A DNA stretch of 64,000 nucleotides from Luteolibacter sp. Y139 (lineage in GTDB: Bacteria > Verrucomicrobiota > Verrucomicrobiia > Verrucomicrobiales > Akkermansiaceae), in NCBI RefSeq assembly GCF_038066715.1, contig NZ_JBBUKT010000016.1, positions 1 to 64,000 of the forward strand, read 5' to 3'. The notes under the pieces are model-generated. The model was not told the origin of the DNA and made no database searches. It saw nothing but the letters and a program-made list of their open reading frames with translations. Made by a program: the position numbers and the translations under genes. Shown piece after piece: positions 23,598-34,729 of this stretch. The stretch's first letter is position 1. Every line of letters begins with the position of its first letter.

Positions 23598-25139
23598 ATG
23601 AGCAGCATCCTCCAGGAACTTGAAAAGGAGATCGCCAACGTCACGGCCTCCGTCCAGAAGTCGAATGTCGGTGTCGTCCGCGAAGTCGGTGACGGCGTGG
23701 CGAAAGTGGAAGGTCTTTCCGACGTGGCGCTCAACGAGATGATCTCGTTCCCGGGCGGCGTGACCGGTCTGGCGATGAACCTTGAAGAAGGTGAAGTCGG
23801 CGTCGTGCTCCTCGGCAACTACGACAAGGTCGTCGCCGGCATGGAATGCTCCACCACTGGCAAGCTGCTCTCCGTGCCAGTCGGCCGCAAGGTCTTCGGC
23901 CGCGTGGTGGATGCGCTCGGCAATCCGATCGACGGCAAGGGCCCGATCGAAGCTGCCGCTCAATATCCGATGGAGAAAATCGCTCCCGGCATCATCAAGC
24001 GCAAGTCGGTGTCCGTTCCGGTGCAGACCGGTATCATGTCGATTGACGCGATGATCCCGGTTGGCCGCGGCCAGCGCGAGCTCATCATCGGTGACCGTGC
24101 GACCGGCAAGACCACGATCGCCGTCGACACCATCATTTCCCAGGCCAAGCAGAACAAGGCGGCAGAGCAGGGCAAGCTGCAGAACCACAAGCCGCTTTAT
24201 TGCATCTACGTCGCCATCGGCCAGAAGCTCTCGAACGTGGCCCGTATCCAGAAGACGCTCGAGGACTCGGGCGCGATGGAATACACCACCATCGTTTCCG
24301 CCTCCGCTTCGGACGCCGCGGCCATGCAGTTCCTGGCTCCCTACGCCGGCTGCGCGATCGCCGAATACATGATGGATCAGGGTCAGGATTGCCTGATCGT
24401 GTTCGATGACCTTTCCAAGCACGCCGTGGCCTACCGCCAGGTCGCGCTGATCCTGAAGCGCCCCTCCGGCCGCGAAGCGTATCCGGGTGACGTCTTCTAC
24501 CTCCACAGCCGGTTGCTCGAGCGCTCCGCTCGTCTCTCCGAGGCTGCGGGTGGTGGCTCGCTTACCGCGCTGCCGATCATCGAGACGCAGGCCGGTGACG
24601 TGTCCGCCTACATTCCGACCAACGTGATCTCGATCACCGACGGCCAGATCTACCTCGAAACCGACCTCTTCTACCAGGGCATCCGCCCCGCCATCTCGGT
24701 GGGTCTCTCGGTGTCCCGCGTGGGTTCGGCCGCCCAGACCAAGACCATCAAGTCCGTCGCTGGCACCACCAAGCTCGACCTCGCCCAGTTCCGCGAACTC
24801 CAGGCCTTCGCCCAGTTCGGTTCGGACCTCGACGCCTCCACCAAGAAGAAGCTCGAGCGTGGCCAGCGCATCGTGGAACTCTTCAAGCAGAACCAGTACT
24901 CGCCGCTCTCCATGGAAATGGAGTCGGTGTTCCTGTTCGCGATGCAGAATGGCTACTTCGATGACGTGAAGGTCACCGACATCAAGCGCTGCCAGGCCGC
25001 GATGGGTGAATATTTCGAGACCCGCAAGACCGAGCTTCTCGACAAGATCCGCAACGAAAAGCCGGACCTCAAGAAGGACGCCGCTGCTGTCGAAGCCGTG
25101 AAGACGGCGCTCAACGACTTCAAGGCTTCCTGGAAGTAA
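23598..25139 (+). CDS. atpA: F-type ATP synthase F1 subunit alpha
   Basis: 513 residues, the non-catalytic nucleotide-binding subunit. The Walker [11 protein letters not shown] is at about 166-175. The block [16 protein letters not shown] and the signature [17 protein letters not shown] are present, with the N-terminal crown region before them. Length and order are normal. The leader contains CTGAAAACTAG (23575-23585), also found in the atpD-atpC spacer. The 474-residue reverse-strand open frame over this gene is a codon-bias shadow. Confidence 0.97.
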   Translation: MSSILQELEKEIANVTASVQKSNVGVVREVGDGVAKVEGLSDVALNEMISFPGGVTGLAMNLEEGEVGVVLLGNYDKVVAGMECSTTGKLLSVPVGRKVFGRVVDALGNPIDGKGPIEAAAQYPMEKIAPGIIKRKSVSVPVQTGIMSIDAMIPVGRGQRELIIGDRATGKTTIAVDTIISQAKQNKAAEQGKLQNHKPLYCIYVAIGQKLSNVARIQKTLEDSGAMEYTTIVSASASDAAAMQFLAPYAGCAIAEYMMDQGQDCLIVFDDLSKHAVAYRQVALILKRPSGREAYPGDVFYLHSRLLERSARLSEAAGGGSLTALPIIETQAGDVSAYIPTNVISITDGQIYLETDLFYQGIRPAISVGLSVSRVGSAAQTKTIKSVAGTTKLDLAQFRELQAFAQFGSDLDASTKKKLERGQRIVELFKQNQYSPLSMEMESVFLFAMQNGYFDDVKVTDIKRCQAAMGEYFETRKTELLDKIRNEKPDLKKDAAAVEAVKTALNDFKASWK

Positions 25140-25189
25140 TCCGCGTTTCTCTTCTTCTCTGGTTTCCCGTCTCTCGCTTCTAACTTCTC

Positions 25190-26089
25190 ATGGCTAATCT
25201 TCGCGACATCCGCCGGCGCATCAAGTCGGTCAAGAACACCGCCCAGATCACGCGGGCGATGCAGCTTGTTGCCGCAGCCAAGATGAAGAAGGCGCAGGAC
25301 CAGGCATTGGCCGGCCGCGACTACGCGGACCTGCTGAACCAGGTGCTGGTGAATCTGAAGGAAAACGTGGGTGAGGAAGCTCACCCGCTGCTCCAGGCGA
25401 AGGAAGGCGGCAAGGAGCTGGTTCTGGTCATCTCCACCGACAAGGGCCTTTGCGGCGGTCTCAATACCAACCTCGGCAAGAAGATCCGCGCCGAGGTCTC
25501 GAAGGACGCCGACATCGTCACCGTGGGCCGCAAGCTGCGCAACCAGCTCGCCAAGTCCGGCCGCAACATGGTGGCTGACTTCGAAGTGAAGGACCCGGTG
25601 CCCTTCGCTGAAGCCCGTCCGATCGCGAAGTTCCTGACCAAGGCCTTCCTCGAGGGCGGCTACAGCAAGGTCAGCGTCGCCTTCTCGAACTACGTCACCG
25701 TGATGCGCCAGGAGCCGACCATCGTGCAGCTCCTGCCGATCTCGACCGCCGACCTCGGCGAGAAGCAGGACTACGAAGGCATGGGCAAGGACGTGAAGGT
25801 CAGCGAGACCAACCACGCCGCCGCGCTTTCCAAGGACTACCTCTTCGAGCCCAGCGGCAAGGACGTCCTCGATACCCTGCTTCCGCTCTATATCAACTTC
25901 CAGGTCTATCAGATGCTGGTCGAGAGCCGTGCCTCCGAGCACTCCGCGCGAATGGTCGCCATGAAGGGCGCCACCGACAACGCGAAGAAGTTCATCAAGG
26001 AGCTCACGCTCGAATACAACAAGCTGCGCCAGGCGGCGATCACCGCCGAGCTGCTTGAAATCACCACCGCCATGAGGGCGATGCAGTGA
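25190..26089 (+). CDS. atpG: F-type ATP synthase F1 subunit gamma
   Basis: 299 residues, the central rotor shaft. The N-terminal coiled-coil helix RRIKSVKNTAQITRAMQLVAAAKM and the C-terminal signature SEHSARMVAMKGATDNAKKF, followed by YNKLRQAAITAELLEI, are diagnostic. The middle globular domain has VLVISTDKGLCGGLNTNL. The leader is pyrimidine-rich (CGCTTCTAACTTCTC). It is followed, unusually, by a lipoprotein gene rather than atpD. Confidence 0.96.
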   Translation: MANLRDIRRRIKSVKNTAQITRAMQLVAAAKMKKAQDQALAGRDYADLLNQVLVNLKENVGEEAHPLLQAKEGGKELVLVISTDKGLCGGLNTNLGKKIRAEVSKDADIVTVGRKLRNQLAKSGRNMVADFEVKDPVPFAEARPIAKFLTKAFLEGGYSKVSVAFSNYVTVMRQEPTIVQLLPISTADLGEKQDYEGMGKDVKVSETNHAAALSKDYLFEPSGKDVLDTLLPLYINFQVYQMLVESRASEHSARMVAMKGATDNAKKFIKELTLEYNKLRQAAITAELLEITTAMRAMQ

Positions 26090-26120
26090 TCCGATTCTTC
26101 CCCGATTGATTCCCGACCTG

Positions 26121-28128
<2,008 letters not shown>

Positions 28129-28139
28129 TCCGGAGTTTG

Positions 28140-28203
28140 CTAGTTTTCAGTGTTCAGTTTTCAGGCAAAGGCCGGAATTCTGAACCTGAAAACTGAAAAC
28201 TAG
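28140..28203. repeat. Inverted CTGAAAACTAG repeats between atpD and atpC
   Basis: CTAGTTTTCAG (28140-28150) is the inverse of CTGAAAACTAG (28193-28203). Inner parts (GTTCAGTTTTCAG and CTGAACCTGAAAAC) are also related, so the 64-base block can fold into a long imperfect hairpin. CTGAAAACTAG also occurs in the atpA leader (23575-23585). It may be a small mobile or mRNA-structure repeat. Confidence 0.65.
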
Positions 28204-28218
28204 AACCTAGTAACTTTC

Positions 28219-28632
28219 ATGGCCCTACACCTCGAAATCGTCACCCCGGAGAAGAAGATCTTCTCCGACACCGTCGGCAACGTCTATCTGCCCGGGGCCG
28301 ATGGCGAGCTTGGCATCCTCGATGGCCACGCCGCGCTCGTGACGGCGCTGCACCCCGGTGAACTCCGCTATGACAAGGACGGCAAGACCGTCATCCTTGC
28401 GATCGGCACCGGCTTCGCGGAAGTCACCGAGCACAAGGTCAATGTCCTCACCGACATGGCCCTTGGCGAAGAGCAGGTCGACGAGTCCAAGGTCGAGGCC
28501 GCCATGAAGCGCGCTGAAGAGCAGCTCAAGGGCATCAGCCACGACCACGACGCCGAAGAGGTGGCTCACCTCCAGGCCGTCATCGCCAAGTCGATGGCCC
28601 AGCTCCGCCTCAAGCGCCGTCCGAAGCTCTAA
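28219..28632 (+). CDS. atpC: F-type ATP synthase F1 subunit epsilon
   Basis: 137 residues. The N-terminal beta-sandwich has LEIVTPEKKIFSDTVGNVYLPGADGELGILDGHAALVTAL, the family hallmark with GE.GIL.GHA. The two-helix C-terminal domain (about 88-137) is present and charged. Regulates and couples rotation. Last gene of the operon; terminator 39 bases after the stop. Confidence 0.95.
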   Translation: MALHLEIVTPEKKIFSDTVGNVYLPGADGELGILDGHAALVTALHPGELRYDKDGKTVILAIGTGFAEVTEHKVNVLTDMALGEEQVDESKVEAAMKRAEEQLKGISHDHDAEEVAHLQAVIAKSMAQLRLKRRPKL

Positions 28633-28670
28633 TCGATTCGATCCCCAGCGGATCGCATCCCGAAAACTTC

Positions 28671-28704
28671 AAAGCCCGCTCCGGTTCCCGGTGCGGGCTT
28701 TTCC
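28671..28704 (+). terminator. Terminator of the atp operon
   Basis: AAAGCCCGC (28671-28679) pairs with GCGGGCTTT (28693-28701), then TTCC. A-run before and T-run after make it bidirectional; the convergent PEP-CTERM gene ends at 28766. Confidence 0.85.
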
Positions 28705-28765
28705 ATTGCGAGAAACCGGGAGTCGAAGCCTCCTCAGGTTTTTCAGAAACTCGGTGCGCTACTTC

Positions 28766-29563
28766 TTACTTCCGCCGCCGGCGCATGAGCAGGGGCAGGG
28801 CCGCCAAGCCCAGTAGCGCGGACGAAGGCTCCGGCACCATCTGGATCTCGAACAAGCTCTGGAACAGCGACACCCGGTGGGCGTTGTCGCGGTCCGAGAA
28901 GACGTAGAGGCTGAAGGACTGGATGGCGTGGGTGCCGAAGTCGAAATAGGCGCGGTAGGCGGGTGCGTTGTTCGGATTTCCCGCGGGGCCGGAGAGCACG
29001 TAGTTCAGCGTCTGGCCGCTGCCGGCCGCGATGGTTCCGAGGGTGAGGCTGGAGCCGAGGTTCTTGCTGAAGTCCGCGTCATAGCCGCTGCCCATCGGGC
29101 CGAAGTTCTGGCCTTGGAAGGCCTCCGCGGCGACCGCGTCACGGAAACCGTCGCCCACCGAAAGGTCCGTCTTGTCGGAGTCGATGTCATCGATCCCCAG
29201 ATTGATGAGCAGCACCGGCTGGGAGAACGTGAAGTCGTAGCGCTGATAGTGGAGCAGGCTGCCGTTGAGATTGTTCGCGTCGTCCTGGGTGGCGAAGTTG
29301 AATCCGGTCGGGTTCGCGGACGGAACGTAGGTGAGGTTGCGCGTGGCCGGGTCGGCCGTGCCGACGAGGGAGCTGGTGAACGTCAGCGTGACTCCGTCCT
29401 TGGTCATCGAGCCCGAGGTGGCCCCATCCTTGTAGCCGGTCTGGGTCGTGGCGCCGTTGGTCCACGTGTCCGTGACGAAGGAGAAAGAAGTGGTCGCTGC
29501 GTCTGTACGAGCTGCCACGAGGGCAAGCGCCACCGCGAGGGGAGAAACCAAACGAAAGTTCAT
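28766..29563 (-). CDS. PEP-CTERM sorting-domain protein
   Basis: 265 residues. Signal peptide (about 1-22, ending ARTDAA), a beta-rich middle with YQRYDFTFSQPVLLINLGIDD (a domain found in many such proteins), and the C-terminal tripartite signal VPEPSSALLGLAALPLLMRRRRK. PEP-CTERM proteins are exported, cut and sorted by exosortase (EpsH/XrtA type), usually with exopolysaccharide. No exosortase is in the window. The leader reads CTCCCCTGCTCCCTCC before ATG 29563. Substrate or role not recognised. Confidence 0.88.
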   Translation of the reverse strand: MNFRLVSPLAVALALVAARTDAATTSFSFVTDTWTNGATTQTGYKDGATSGSMTKDGVTLTFTSSLVGTADPATRNLTYVPSANPTGFNFATQDDANNLNGSLLHYQRYDFTFSQPVLLINLGIDDIDSDKTDLSVGDGFRDAVAAEAFQGQNFGPMGSGYDADFSKNLGSSLTLGTIAAGSGQTLNYVLSGPAGNPNNAPAYRAYFDFGTHAIQSFSLYVFSDRDNAHRVSLFQSLFEIQMVPEPSSALLGLAALPLLMRRRRK

Positions 29564-29795
29564 GGAGGGAGCAGGGGAGAGAGCCCGGGTTTGCTACGGG
29601 AAACCTGCCATTTTGGCAATCCTAATTAATTTTCTGTTAGCAATTTCAAAAAGCTCTCGTTTCTTCGATTCGAGGCAGCACGCCGTTTTGGCGATAGAGC
29701 TCACTTTGCAGTGGATTATAAATTGATCGACTGACTTTATTGACTTCAGAAATTTAAATATCTATTAGAAGAGCCTCCCACTTCACCCACCCCAC
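29564..29795. other. Divergent 232-bp promoter region
   Basis: Between the PEP-CTERM gene (reverse) and the first LysR-type gene (forward). Much more AT-rich than the rest of the window, especially 29620-29770 (for example CTAATTAATTTTC and GAAATTTAAATATC). Promoters in both directions are expected. TTGCAG...TATAAA at about 29706-29722 is a poor-spacing promoter candidate. No gene seen. Confidence 0.5.
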
Positions 29796-30719
29796 ATGCA
29801 CTTTGACCCCGAGCAATTGCGTGTCTTCTCTGCATTAATGATAGAAGGCTCGACCTCCCGGGCTTCGCTGGAACTCCGAACCAGCCGCTCCAACGTCCGG
29901 CGAATCTGGCAGAATCTCGAAGAACAGCTGGGCGAACCGCTGTTCGTGACGCGAGACAATGGCGACACTGAACCCACAACTGCCGCCCGCCGCCTCGAAC
30001 GGGAAATGACCTCCCTTTTGGAAGAGGTCCGCCGCTTCGAGGCCAGCGTCCGCAAGATTCACATGAATGGCCGCGTGCTGCGCTTGGGCGCGGACCGGAA
30101 TCTCTTCAATACCGGGCATTTCGGCCGGGTCTTCAATACCCTGCGCCACGATCCGCGGTTCCGCATCTCCTTCCTGGAAGTCGGAGCAGCCGATGGCAAG
30201 GCAGCCTTGGAAGCCGGTTCCTGTGACCTCCTGTTTTCGATCGAGGGTGTGCCAGGACGCCGTTTGGAGTCCCGGGAGTTGCCGCCGATGTCCCTCGATG
30301 TCGCCTGCTCCCGCGACCGGCATGATTCCTCGCCGGTCCAGCCGGAGGAGTTGGCGAACCTGAGCTGGTCACTCGCCACGATCACCGAAAAGCCGCGTGC
30401 GCTGGACACCCTCCGGCACATCCGGAAGTCAGGTGGTGGAGAAGGGCAGTTGTGCACTCAACATCATTTCATGCGTTGGGCGGAAGACACGAAGTCGGCG
30501 GAAGCCGAGGCTATGGTCTGCGTCCGGCCGGTATCCTTCCATCGTCTATCACAGGTGATGTTCCTGCCCCTGGGCCTGGAGGCGGGTTATCCGATGAACG
30601 TCTCCTACCTCAAGCAGCACCCCTACGAGTTTTTGGAAACCATGGTCGGCCAAGTCGACCGTGCCCTGCAATCTCCCCTCCCAACTCCCCCCGATGGACT
30701 TCGATCTGGCCAGTCTTGA
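29796..30719 (+). CDS. LysR-type transcriptional regulator, first of a pair
   Basis: 307 residues. N-terminal winged helix (about 1-65): FDPEQLRVFSALMIEGSTSR followed by LRTSRSNVRRIWQNLEEQLG, a divergent LysR HTH with R-rich recognition region. The rest (about 88-290) is a periplasmic-binding-type effector domain, with less clear conservation. It overlaps the next LysR gene by 26 bases, so the two are probably translated together. The divergent PEP-CTERM gene is a candidate target, as LysR regulators commonly control their divergent neighbours. Confidence 0.75.
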   Translation: MHFDPEQLRVFSALMIEGSTSRASLELRTSRSNVRRIWQNLEEQLGEPLFVTRDNGDTEPTTAARRLEREMTSLLEEVRRFEASVRKIHMNGRVLRLGADRNLFNTGHFGRVFNTLRHDPRFRISFLEVGAADGKAALEAGSCDLLFSIEGVPGRRLESRELPPMSLDVACSRDRHDSSPVQPEELANLSWSLATITEKPRALDTLRHIRKSGGGEGQLCTQHHFMRWAEDTKSAEAEAMVCVRPVSFHRLSQVMFLPLGLEAGYPMNVSYLKQHPYEFLETMVGQVDRALQSPLPTPPDGLRSGQS

Positions 30720-31626
30720 GACCTTCGTCCGGCTCGCGGACTGCGGCTGTTTCTCAGAAGTTGCACGCGCGCAGGAGATCTCCCAGCCGGCGGTGACCTT
30801 CCGCATGGCGAAGCTGGAGTCCGTGATCGGGCTCCGCCTGTTCCAGCGCCATCAGGACGGGCTCCAATTGACCCGCGAGGGCGTGACCTTGCTCGAGCAG
30901 GCGAAACGAGTCCTCCAGGAGCATCAGGCGCTCGGCGTCCGCATGGCTCACTTTGTGCGCGAGGCGCGCGGGACGGTGAAGGTCATGGTTGACCGCTCCG
31001 AGGTCGGCGATCGCCTCGTCTCATCCTTGGAAAAGGGCCGTCAGGCAGCTGGAGCGCTTGAAGTGGTGCGCCCGGGCCCAGGCCAGACATGGGATGATGC
31101 GCTCCGCGACCATGCCGTGGACATCGTGGTCACCGGCACTTTCCTTCATGTGGGGGACCAAGCCTCACTCCAGCGCTACGATCTCGAGCGGCAGCGCGGC
31201 TCGACCTTGGCGTGGAATCGGGACTACTTCGACTTCGATCCGGTCCGCTTCCAGTTTCCTGAGGTGCTGCGTTCCACGATTCTGGTCCCCGGCGAGTCGC
31301 TGGTCCCGGGATACCGTCCTTTCCTCGAGAAATGGTGCCTTGAAACCTACGGCTTGCTCCCTCCCGACCTGCTCTCCTTCGAGGATGAGGCATCCGCTCT
31401 GGATGCGTGCATCGCCGGCTTGGGCGTCATGGTGTTTCCGGGCGATGCCGATCAGCGGATGAATTTGTCGAGGACCGGACTGGGAATCATGAAGGCCTTT
31501 GAATTCCTCCTGCCGGATGCCTACAGCTTCTCGATCTTCATTCGCGCCGGCGAGCGCCAGCCGCTGGTGCTCCAGACGGCGATGAAAGTCAGCGAGCTTC
31601 ATGCGACGCAGCACCGCGCCGCTTGA
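30694..31626 (+). CDS. LysR-type transcriptional regulator, second of a pair
   Basis: 310 residues. The HTH (about 1-60) is much more canonical than that of its partner: MDFDLASLETFVRLADCGCF, then ISQPAVTFRMAKLESVIGLRLFQR (Q/P/A/V/T recognition helix). Effector domain about 88-300. ATG 30694 lies inside the end of the first gene, so the two form a bicistron. Their low mutual identity suggests distinct ligands or a heteromeric pair rather than recent duplication. Confidence 0.88.
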   Translation: MDFDLASLETFVRLADCGCFSEVARAQEISQPAVTFRMAKLESVIGLRLFQRHQDGLQLTREGVTLLEQAKRVLQEHQALGVRMAHFVREARGTVKVMVDRSEVGDRLVSSLEKGRQAAGALEVVRPGPGQTWDDALRDHAVDIVVTGTFLHVGDQASLQRYDLERQRGSTLAWNRDYFDFDPVRFQFPEVLRSTILVPGESLVPGYRPFLEKWCLETYGLLPPDLLSFEDEASALDACIAGLGVMVFPGDADQRMNLSRTGLGIMKAFEFLLPDAYSFSIFIRAGERQPLVLQTAMKVSELHATQHRAA

Positions 31627-31730
31627 ATGTATGTCCCGATGGATCATACGGTAGCGCTTATTAGCTGATAAAGGAAAAGTCCCGGCAGTGAGTTGAGGGC
31701 GACGGTGGAAACCGGCATGCTGGTCCTCGC

Positions 31731-32567
31731 ATGAAATGCAGCAGCCTCCCACTGCTTCTTCTTGCACTGGCCAGCTCCCCCGGAATCTCCGGCGGCCAAG
31801 TGCTCGTCGATAGCGCATCCAACTACAGTGATTTGTTCGGCCCTGGCGGAAGCGAGGTGACCGTGAATCCTCCCGACTCGCTCATTGGACTCACCGTTGG
31901 CGGTTCGAAGTCCGGTGACTTGGGTACCTATTGGAAAGCCGAAGCCGATGGCGGCGCGAGCTTGAAGGTCGTCGTCGGCGTGGCCGAGACCGGAGCCCAA
32001 GTGGCTCTGAACGATGGCAAACTCCAATTCAACATCAGCAACAACGAGTCCAGCATCCTCGGGGCGCTCGGCATCGGCGGTGCCCTGGATCTCGACTGGT
32101 CCGCCACCGCGACCTTCAACAAGTCGGGAAACCAACTCCTGCTGGCGCCGAACACGACCTACCAGCTCACCTTCGATGTCGATGGTAGCAATGGCCTGCT
32201 GAACTCGACCCTGGGAATCTTTCCGACTTTCGGCGTGGAGCTCCTCGATGGAAACAGCGCTGCGGTAGATGCTGCCGGAGGTGGCAAGCTCGTGAACATC
32301 ATCGGTCTGGAGCTCCTCGGGATCGTCGGATCACCTCCGTATTCGGGACGGGCCGTCGTTCAGTTCCAGACCGGCTCCACGGTGGCTTCAGGTCCTGCGG
32401 GTGTTCGTTTCACCGGCTCTGCTCTCGCCCCTGCGACCGTCCTCAATTTGGGCACCGAGTTCGCTTCGGTCACCAATCTCAACATTGCCGTGGTGCCGGA
32501 GCCTTCCGTGCTCGGCTTGGCAGGTCTCGGTGCCGTGGCGCTTTTCCGCCGCCGCCGCACCGCCTGA
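31731..32567 (+). CDS. PEP-CTERM sorting-domain protein
   Basis: 278 residues. Signal peptide about 1-21, a beta-sandwich-like body (WSATATFNKSGNQLLLAPNT and TYQLTFDVDGSNGL), and the C-terminal sorting tail VPEPSVLGLAGLGAVALFRRRRTA. It follows the LysR pair by 104 bases on the same strand; a reverse-strand copy type lies before the pair. Unrelated in the body to the PEP-CTERM protein at 28766. Likely cell-surface or exported. Terminator follows at 32601. Confidence 0.87.
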   Translation: MKCSSLPLLLLALASSPGISGGQVLVDSASNYSDLFGPGGSEVTVNPPDSLIGLTVGGSKSGDLGTYWKAEADGGASLKVVVGVAETGAQVALNDGKLQFNISNNESSILGALGIGGALDLDWSATATFNKSGNQLLLAPNTTYQLTFDVDGSNGLLNSTLGIFPTFGVELLDGNSAAVDAAGGGKLVNIIGLELLGIVGSPPYSGRAVVQFQTGSTVASGPAGVRFTGSALAPATVLNLGTEFASVTNLNIAVVPEPSVLGLAGLGAVALFRRRRTA

Positions 32568-32600
32568 AAAATTTCCGGCTACATAGTGTGTGACAGCACT

Positions 32601-32639
32601 ACCGGCGGCATCGGTGAATCCCGGTGCCGCCGGTTTTTT
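32601..32639 (+). terminator. Terminator after the second PEP-CTERM gene
   Basis: ACCGGCGGCA (32601-32610) pairs with TGCCGCCGGT (32625-32634) and is followed by TTTTTG. Serves the + gene ending at 32567. Confidence 0.88.
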
Positions 32640-32656
32640 GTGATTGGCTGATCAGA

Positions 32657-33001
32657 TCAGGTCGCCAGTGGTGGCGGCATGTCGCAGGCGGGAGCCACCG
32701 GTTCGGCAGCTTTCTCCGCCGCATCGCGTCCGGCGTTTGCTCCCTTGCGCAGCGCATCGCGCAGGCCCGTGGGCATCAGCTCCTTCGCGAAGCAAGCAGC
32801 GAAGCATGCGCCGAAGGCGGCCCCGTAAGCGATGTCATGAGCCGCCCCGGCAAGGGCTTCCCTCAGCTTAGGGGCCGCCTCCCGCGCCATGGAGCTGGCA
32901 TCGTGGCGGGCTGTATCAAACGCCTCGGAGAAACTCGTGTAGCGCGCTGCCCGGGGCTCGGCATTCGCGGAGTGTTCAGGAAATTCTTCAAATGCATTCA
33001 T
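32657..33001 (-). CDS. Small Ala-rich hypothetical protein
   Basis: 114 residues: an acidic start MNAFEEFPEHSANAEPRA, a helical segment SFSEAFDTARHDASSMAREA, then a small-residue hydrophobic stretch GAAHDIAYGAAFGACFAACFA (about 51-71) and an amphipathic Ala/Lys tail. The glycine/alanine-rich hydrophobic stretch recalls a glycine-zipper-like membrane segment. No family recognised. Divergent from the small exported protein at 33156; a clean + strand terminator separates it from the PEP-CTERM gene. Confidence 0.6.
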   Translation of the reverse strand: MNAFEEFPEHSANAEPRAARYTSFSEAFDTARHDASSMAREAAPKLREALAGAAHDIAYGAAFGACFAACFAKELMPTGLRDALRKGANAGRDAAEKAAEPVAPACDMPPPLAT

Positions 33002-33155
33002 AGTGGTGATCGTGCGAGTAGAGGATTCACGAAGTGCGCGATTCGCGCGATGGGAATTCCGGCTTCAATTTCGACCCGCTCGCGGATTTGCCAAATCGAC
33101 TTTGAATAGTTGTCGGTGCGCGTCGTCGAAGGTGCTGAATACGAAATTCATCATC

Positions 33156-33428
33156 ATGAAAAAGCCGATCATCCTCTTGGCTGTCGCCCTGGTTTCCATG
33201 TTTGCAGCTCCCGCCGCTGAAGCGCGCGGCTGCGGACGCGTCTATGTGAGCTTTCACCGTTCGTGCGGTGGACCTGCGTGGCTGGAGACCTACATCGCTT
33301 TCTATGATCGCTGCGGTCATCCCATCTTCCGCACGCGCATCATTCCGGCCCGTCGCCACTACTACGCTCGCCCTTCTTGCCCGCCGCCTGCGTACTACCA
33401 CGACTATGGTAGCCGCGGCTGCCGCTGA
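33156..33428 (+). CDS. Small exported Cys/Tyr-rich protein
   Basis: 90 residues. Signal peptide about 1-23 (MKKPIILLAVALVSMFAAPA, ending AEA). The mature part has four to five Cys residues (RGCGR, HRSCGG, DRCGH, RPSCP, RGC at the end) and many aromatic residues (Y/H/R-rich tail). Disulphides are likely. The in-frame extension upstream to 33003 is rejected because it lacks a signal and overlaps the divergent promoter. Function unknown. Terminator 22 bases downstream. Confidence 0.7.
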   Translation: MKKPIILLAVALVSMFAAPAAEARGCGRVYVSFHRSCGGPAWLETYIAFYDRCGHPIFRTRIIPARRHYYARPSCPPPAYYHDYGSRGCR

Positions 33429-33449
33429 TCCACTTTCCGTGCCGTGACG

Positions 33450-33485
33450 GCCCGGCCATGGCTCACGCCGTGGCCGGGCTTTTTC
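33450..33485 (+). terminator. Terminator between convergent genes
   Basis: GCCCGGCCA (33450-33458) pairs with TGGCCGGGC (33471-33479), followed by TTTTTC. Ends the exported-protein gene at 33428; ribD converges from the other side. Confidence 0.87.
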
Positions 33486-33555
33486 ATCACACACACCATC
33501 CATGCATCGCCATTGGTCGCGGCTTGCGTGAATGCTTGATGATGCGTTCGTGAAA

Positions 33556-34599
33556 TCATCCGCGCATCACCTTCGCGCGCAGCATCACATCCGGGCCGAA
33601 TCTCCGGAACGCGGCATCCTTCAAAACAAGTCCTTCTGGGAAGCCATTGCCCGCCACTGCTGGCAGTGGACCCCCACTCGCGATCGGCGCGAGAAAGGCG
33701 ACCCATTCATCGACGAGGCCTGCTTCTAACAGACTCGCCGCGAGCCGTCCGCCGCACTCAACGAGCACTGCAGAGACGCCGCGTTCATGCGCCAGTTTCC
33801 GCAGCGACTCTTCGGGATGGGCGCGATCATCGATCAGCGTGCGCTCGCGGTGCGCGTCGGTGAAAAGCGGCGCATCCATCGGCAAGCTCGCCGGATCGGC
33901 GGTGAGCACCAGCCGCCATGGCTGGAGCCTCCCTTCCAACAACTGCGGATCGCGCAGGTCGAGTCGCGGGCGGTCCTTGCGCACGGTTTCGCCGGAGGTC
34001 ACCACGGCATCGACTTCGGCACGCAGCCGCTGGACTTCGGCGCGTGCTTCTTCACCGGTGAGCCACATCCCTTCACCGGGCGGACGCGTGATGCGACCGT
34101 CGAGGCTCATCGCGGTTTTCAGGATCACCCACGGCAGGCCGGTGCGCTGGACCTTCGTGAAAGCGCGGATCAATTCCGCCGCCTCGTCCGCCAGCACGCC
34201 GCGCGTCACCGCGATGCCGCTTTTCTCTAACAGTTGGTCTGCGCGACCCGCGTGCGCCGGATTCGGATCCTCCGCTGCATAGACCACGCGTGCCACCCCG
34301 GCTTCGATCAGGCCGTCGGTGCAGGGCGGCGTGCGCCCGTGGGTCGAGCAGGGTTCCAGGGTCACATACACGGTGGAGCCCTTGAGCGCTTCGTCACCAT
34401 GGGCAGCTCGCACGGCGGCCATGGCCTCGCGTTCGGCATGGGGCAGACCAGCTCCGTGATGCCATCCCGCACCGAGTTCCACGCCGTCTTTCACCACCAC
34501 CGCGCCGACCGGCGGATTGGGTGAAGTGCGGCCCACACCCTTTCTTCCCTCTTCGATCGCCCGCCGCATCCACGGCACGTCTTCACCTTGCATGGACAT
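33556..34599 (-). CDS. ribD: Bifunctional riboflavin deaminase/reductase RibD
   Basis: 347 residues; deaminates then reduces the pyrimidine intermediate of riboflavin synthesis. N-terminal deaminase domain: TSPNPPVGAVVV, zinc motif HAEREA and PCSTHGRTPPC (Cys/His ligands and catalytic Glu), then GVARVVYAAEDPNP. C-terminal reductase domain: VILKTAMSLDGRITRP, WLTGEEARAEVQRLRAEVDA, and late VLVECGGRLAASLLEAGLVDE. ATG at 34599 or 34593 is possible; the upstream extension to 34779 is a shadow. No other rib gene adjoins. TCTAACA words at 33725 and 34226 encode LLE on the gene strand. Confidence 0.94.
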   Translation of the reverse strand: MSMQGEDVPWMRRAIEEGRKGVGRTSPNPPVGAVVVKDGVELGAGWHHGAGLPHAEREAMAAVRAAHGDEALKGSTVYVTLEPCSTHGRTPPCTDGLIEAGVARVVYAAEDPNPAHAGRADQLLEKSGIAVTRGVLADEAAELIRAFTKVQRTGLPWVILKTAMSLDGRITRPPGEGMWLTGEEARAEVQRLRAEVDAVVTSGETVRKDRPRLDLRDPQLLEGRLQPWRLVLTADPASLPMDAPLFTDAHRERTLIDDRAHPEESLRKLAHERGVSAVLVECGGRLAASLLEAGLVDEWVAFLAPIASGGPLPAVAGNGFPEGLVLKDAAFRRFGPDVMLRAKVMRG

Positions 34600-34729
34600 T
34601 GAAAGGGCATTTTCTGGAAATCTGCGCAAGCCCTTGGAATCCCTGTTGATGCAGCACCAACAACAGGCCAATTTCACGTATGAGTGGTAGTCGTCTGATT
34701 GCCATCTGTTCCCAACCTGCAACCTGCGT

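Noticed and set aside
23082..24506. 474-residue reverse-strand open frame over atpH-atpA
   Set aside because: Antisense shadow of atpA; Arg/His/Asp/Val-rich low-complexity product, no start context or homology.
33003..33155. In-frame N-terminal extension of the small exported protein at 33156
   Set aside because: It would hide a clean signal peptide starting MKKPIILL and overlap the start region of the divergent gene.
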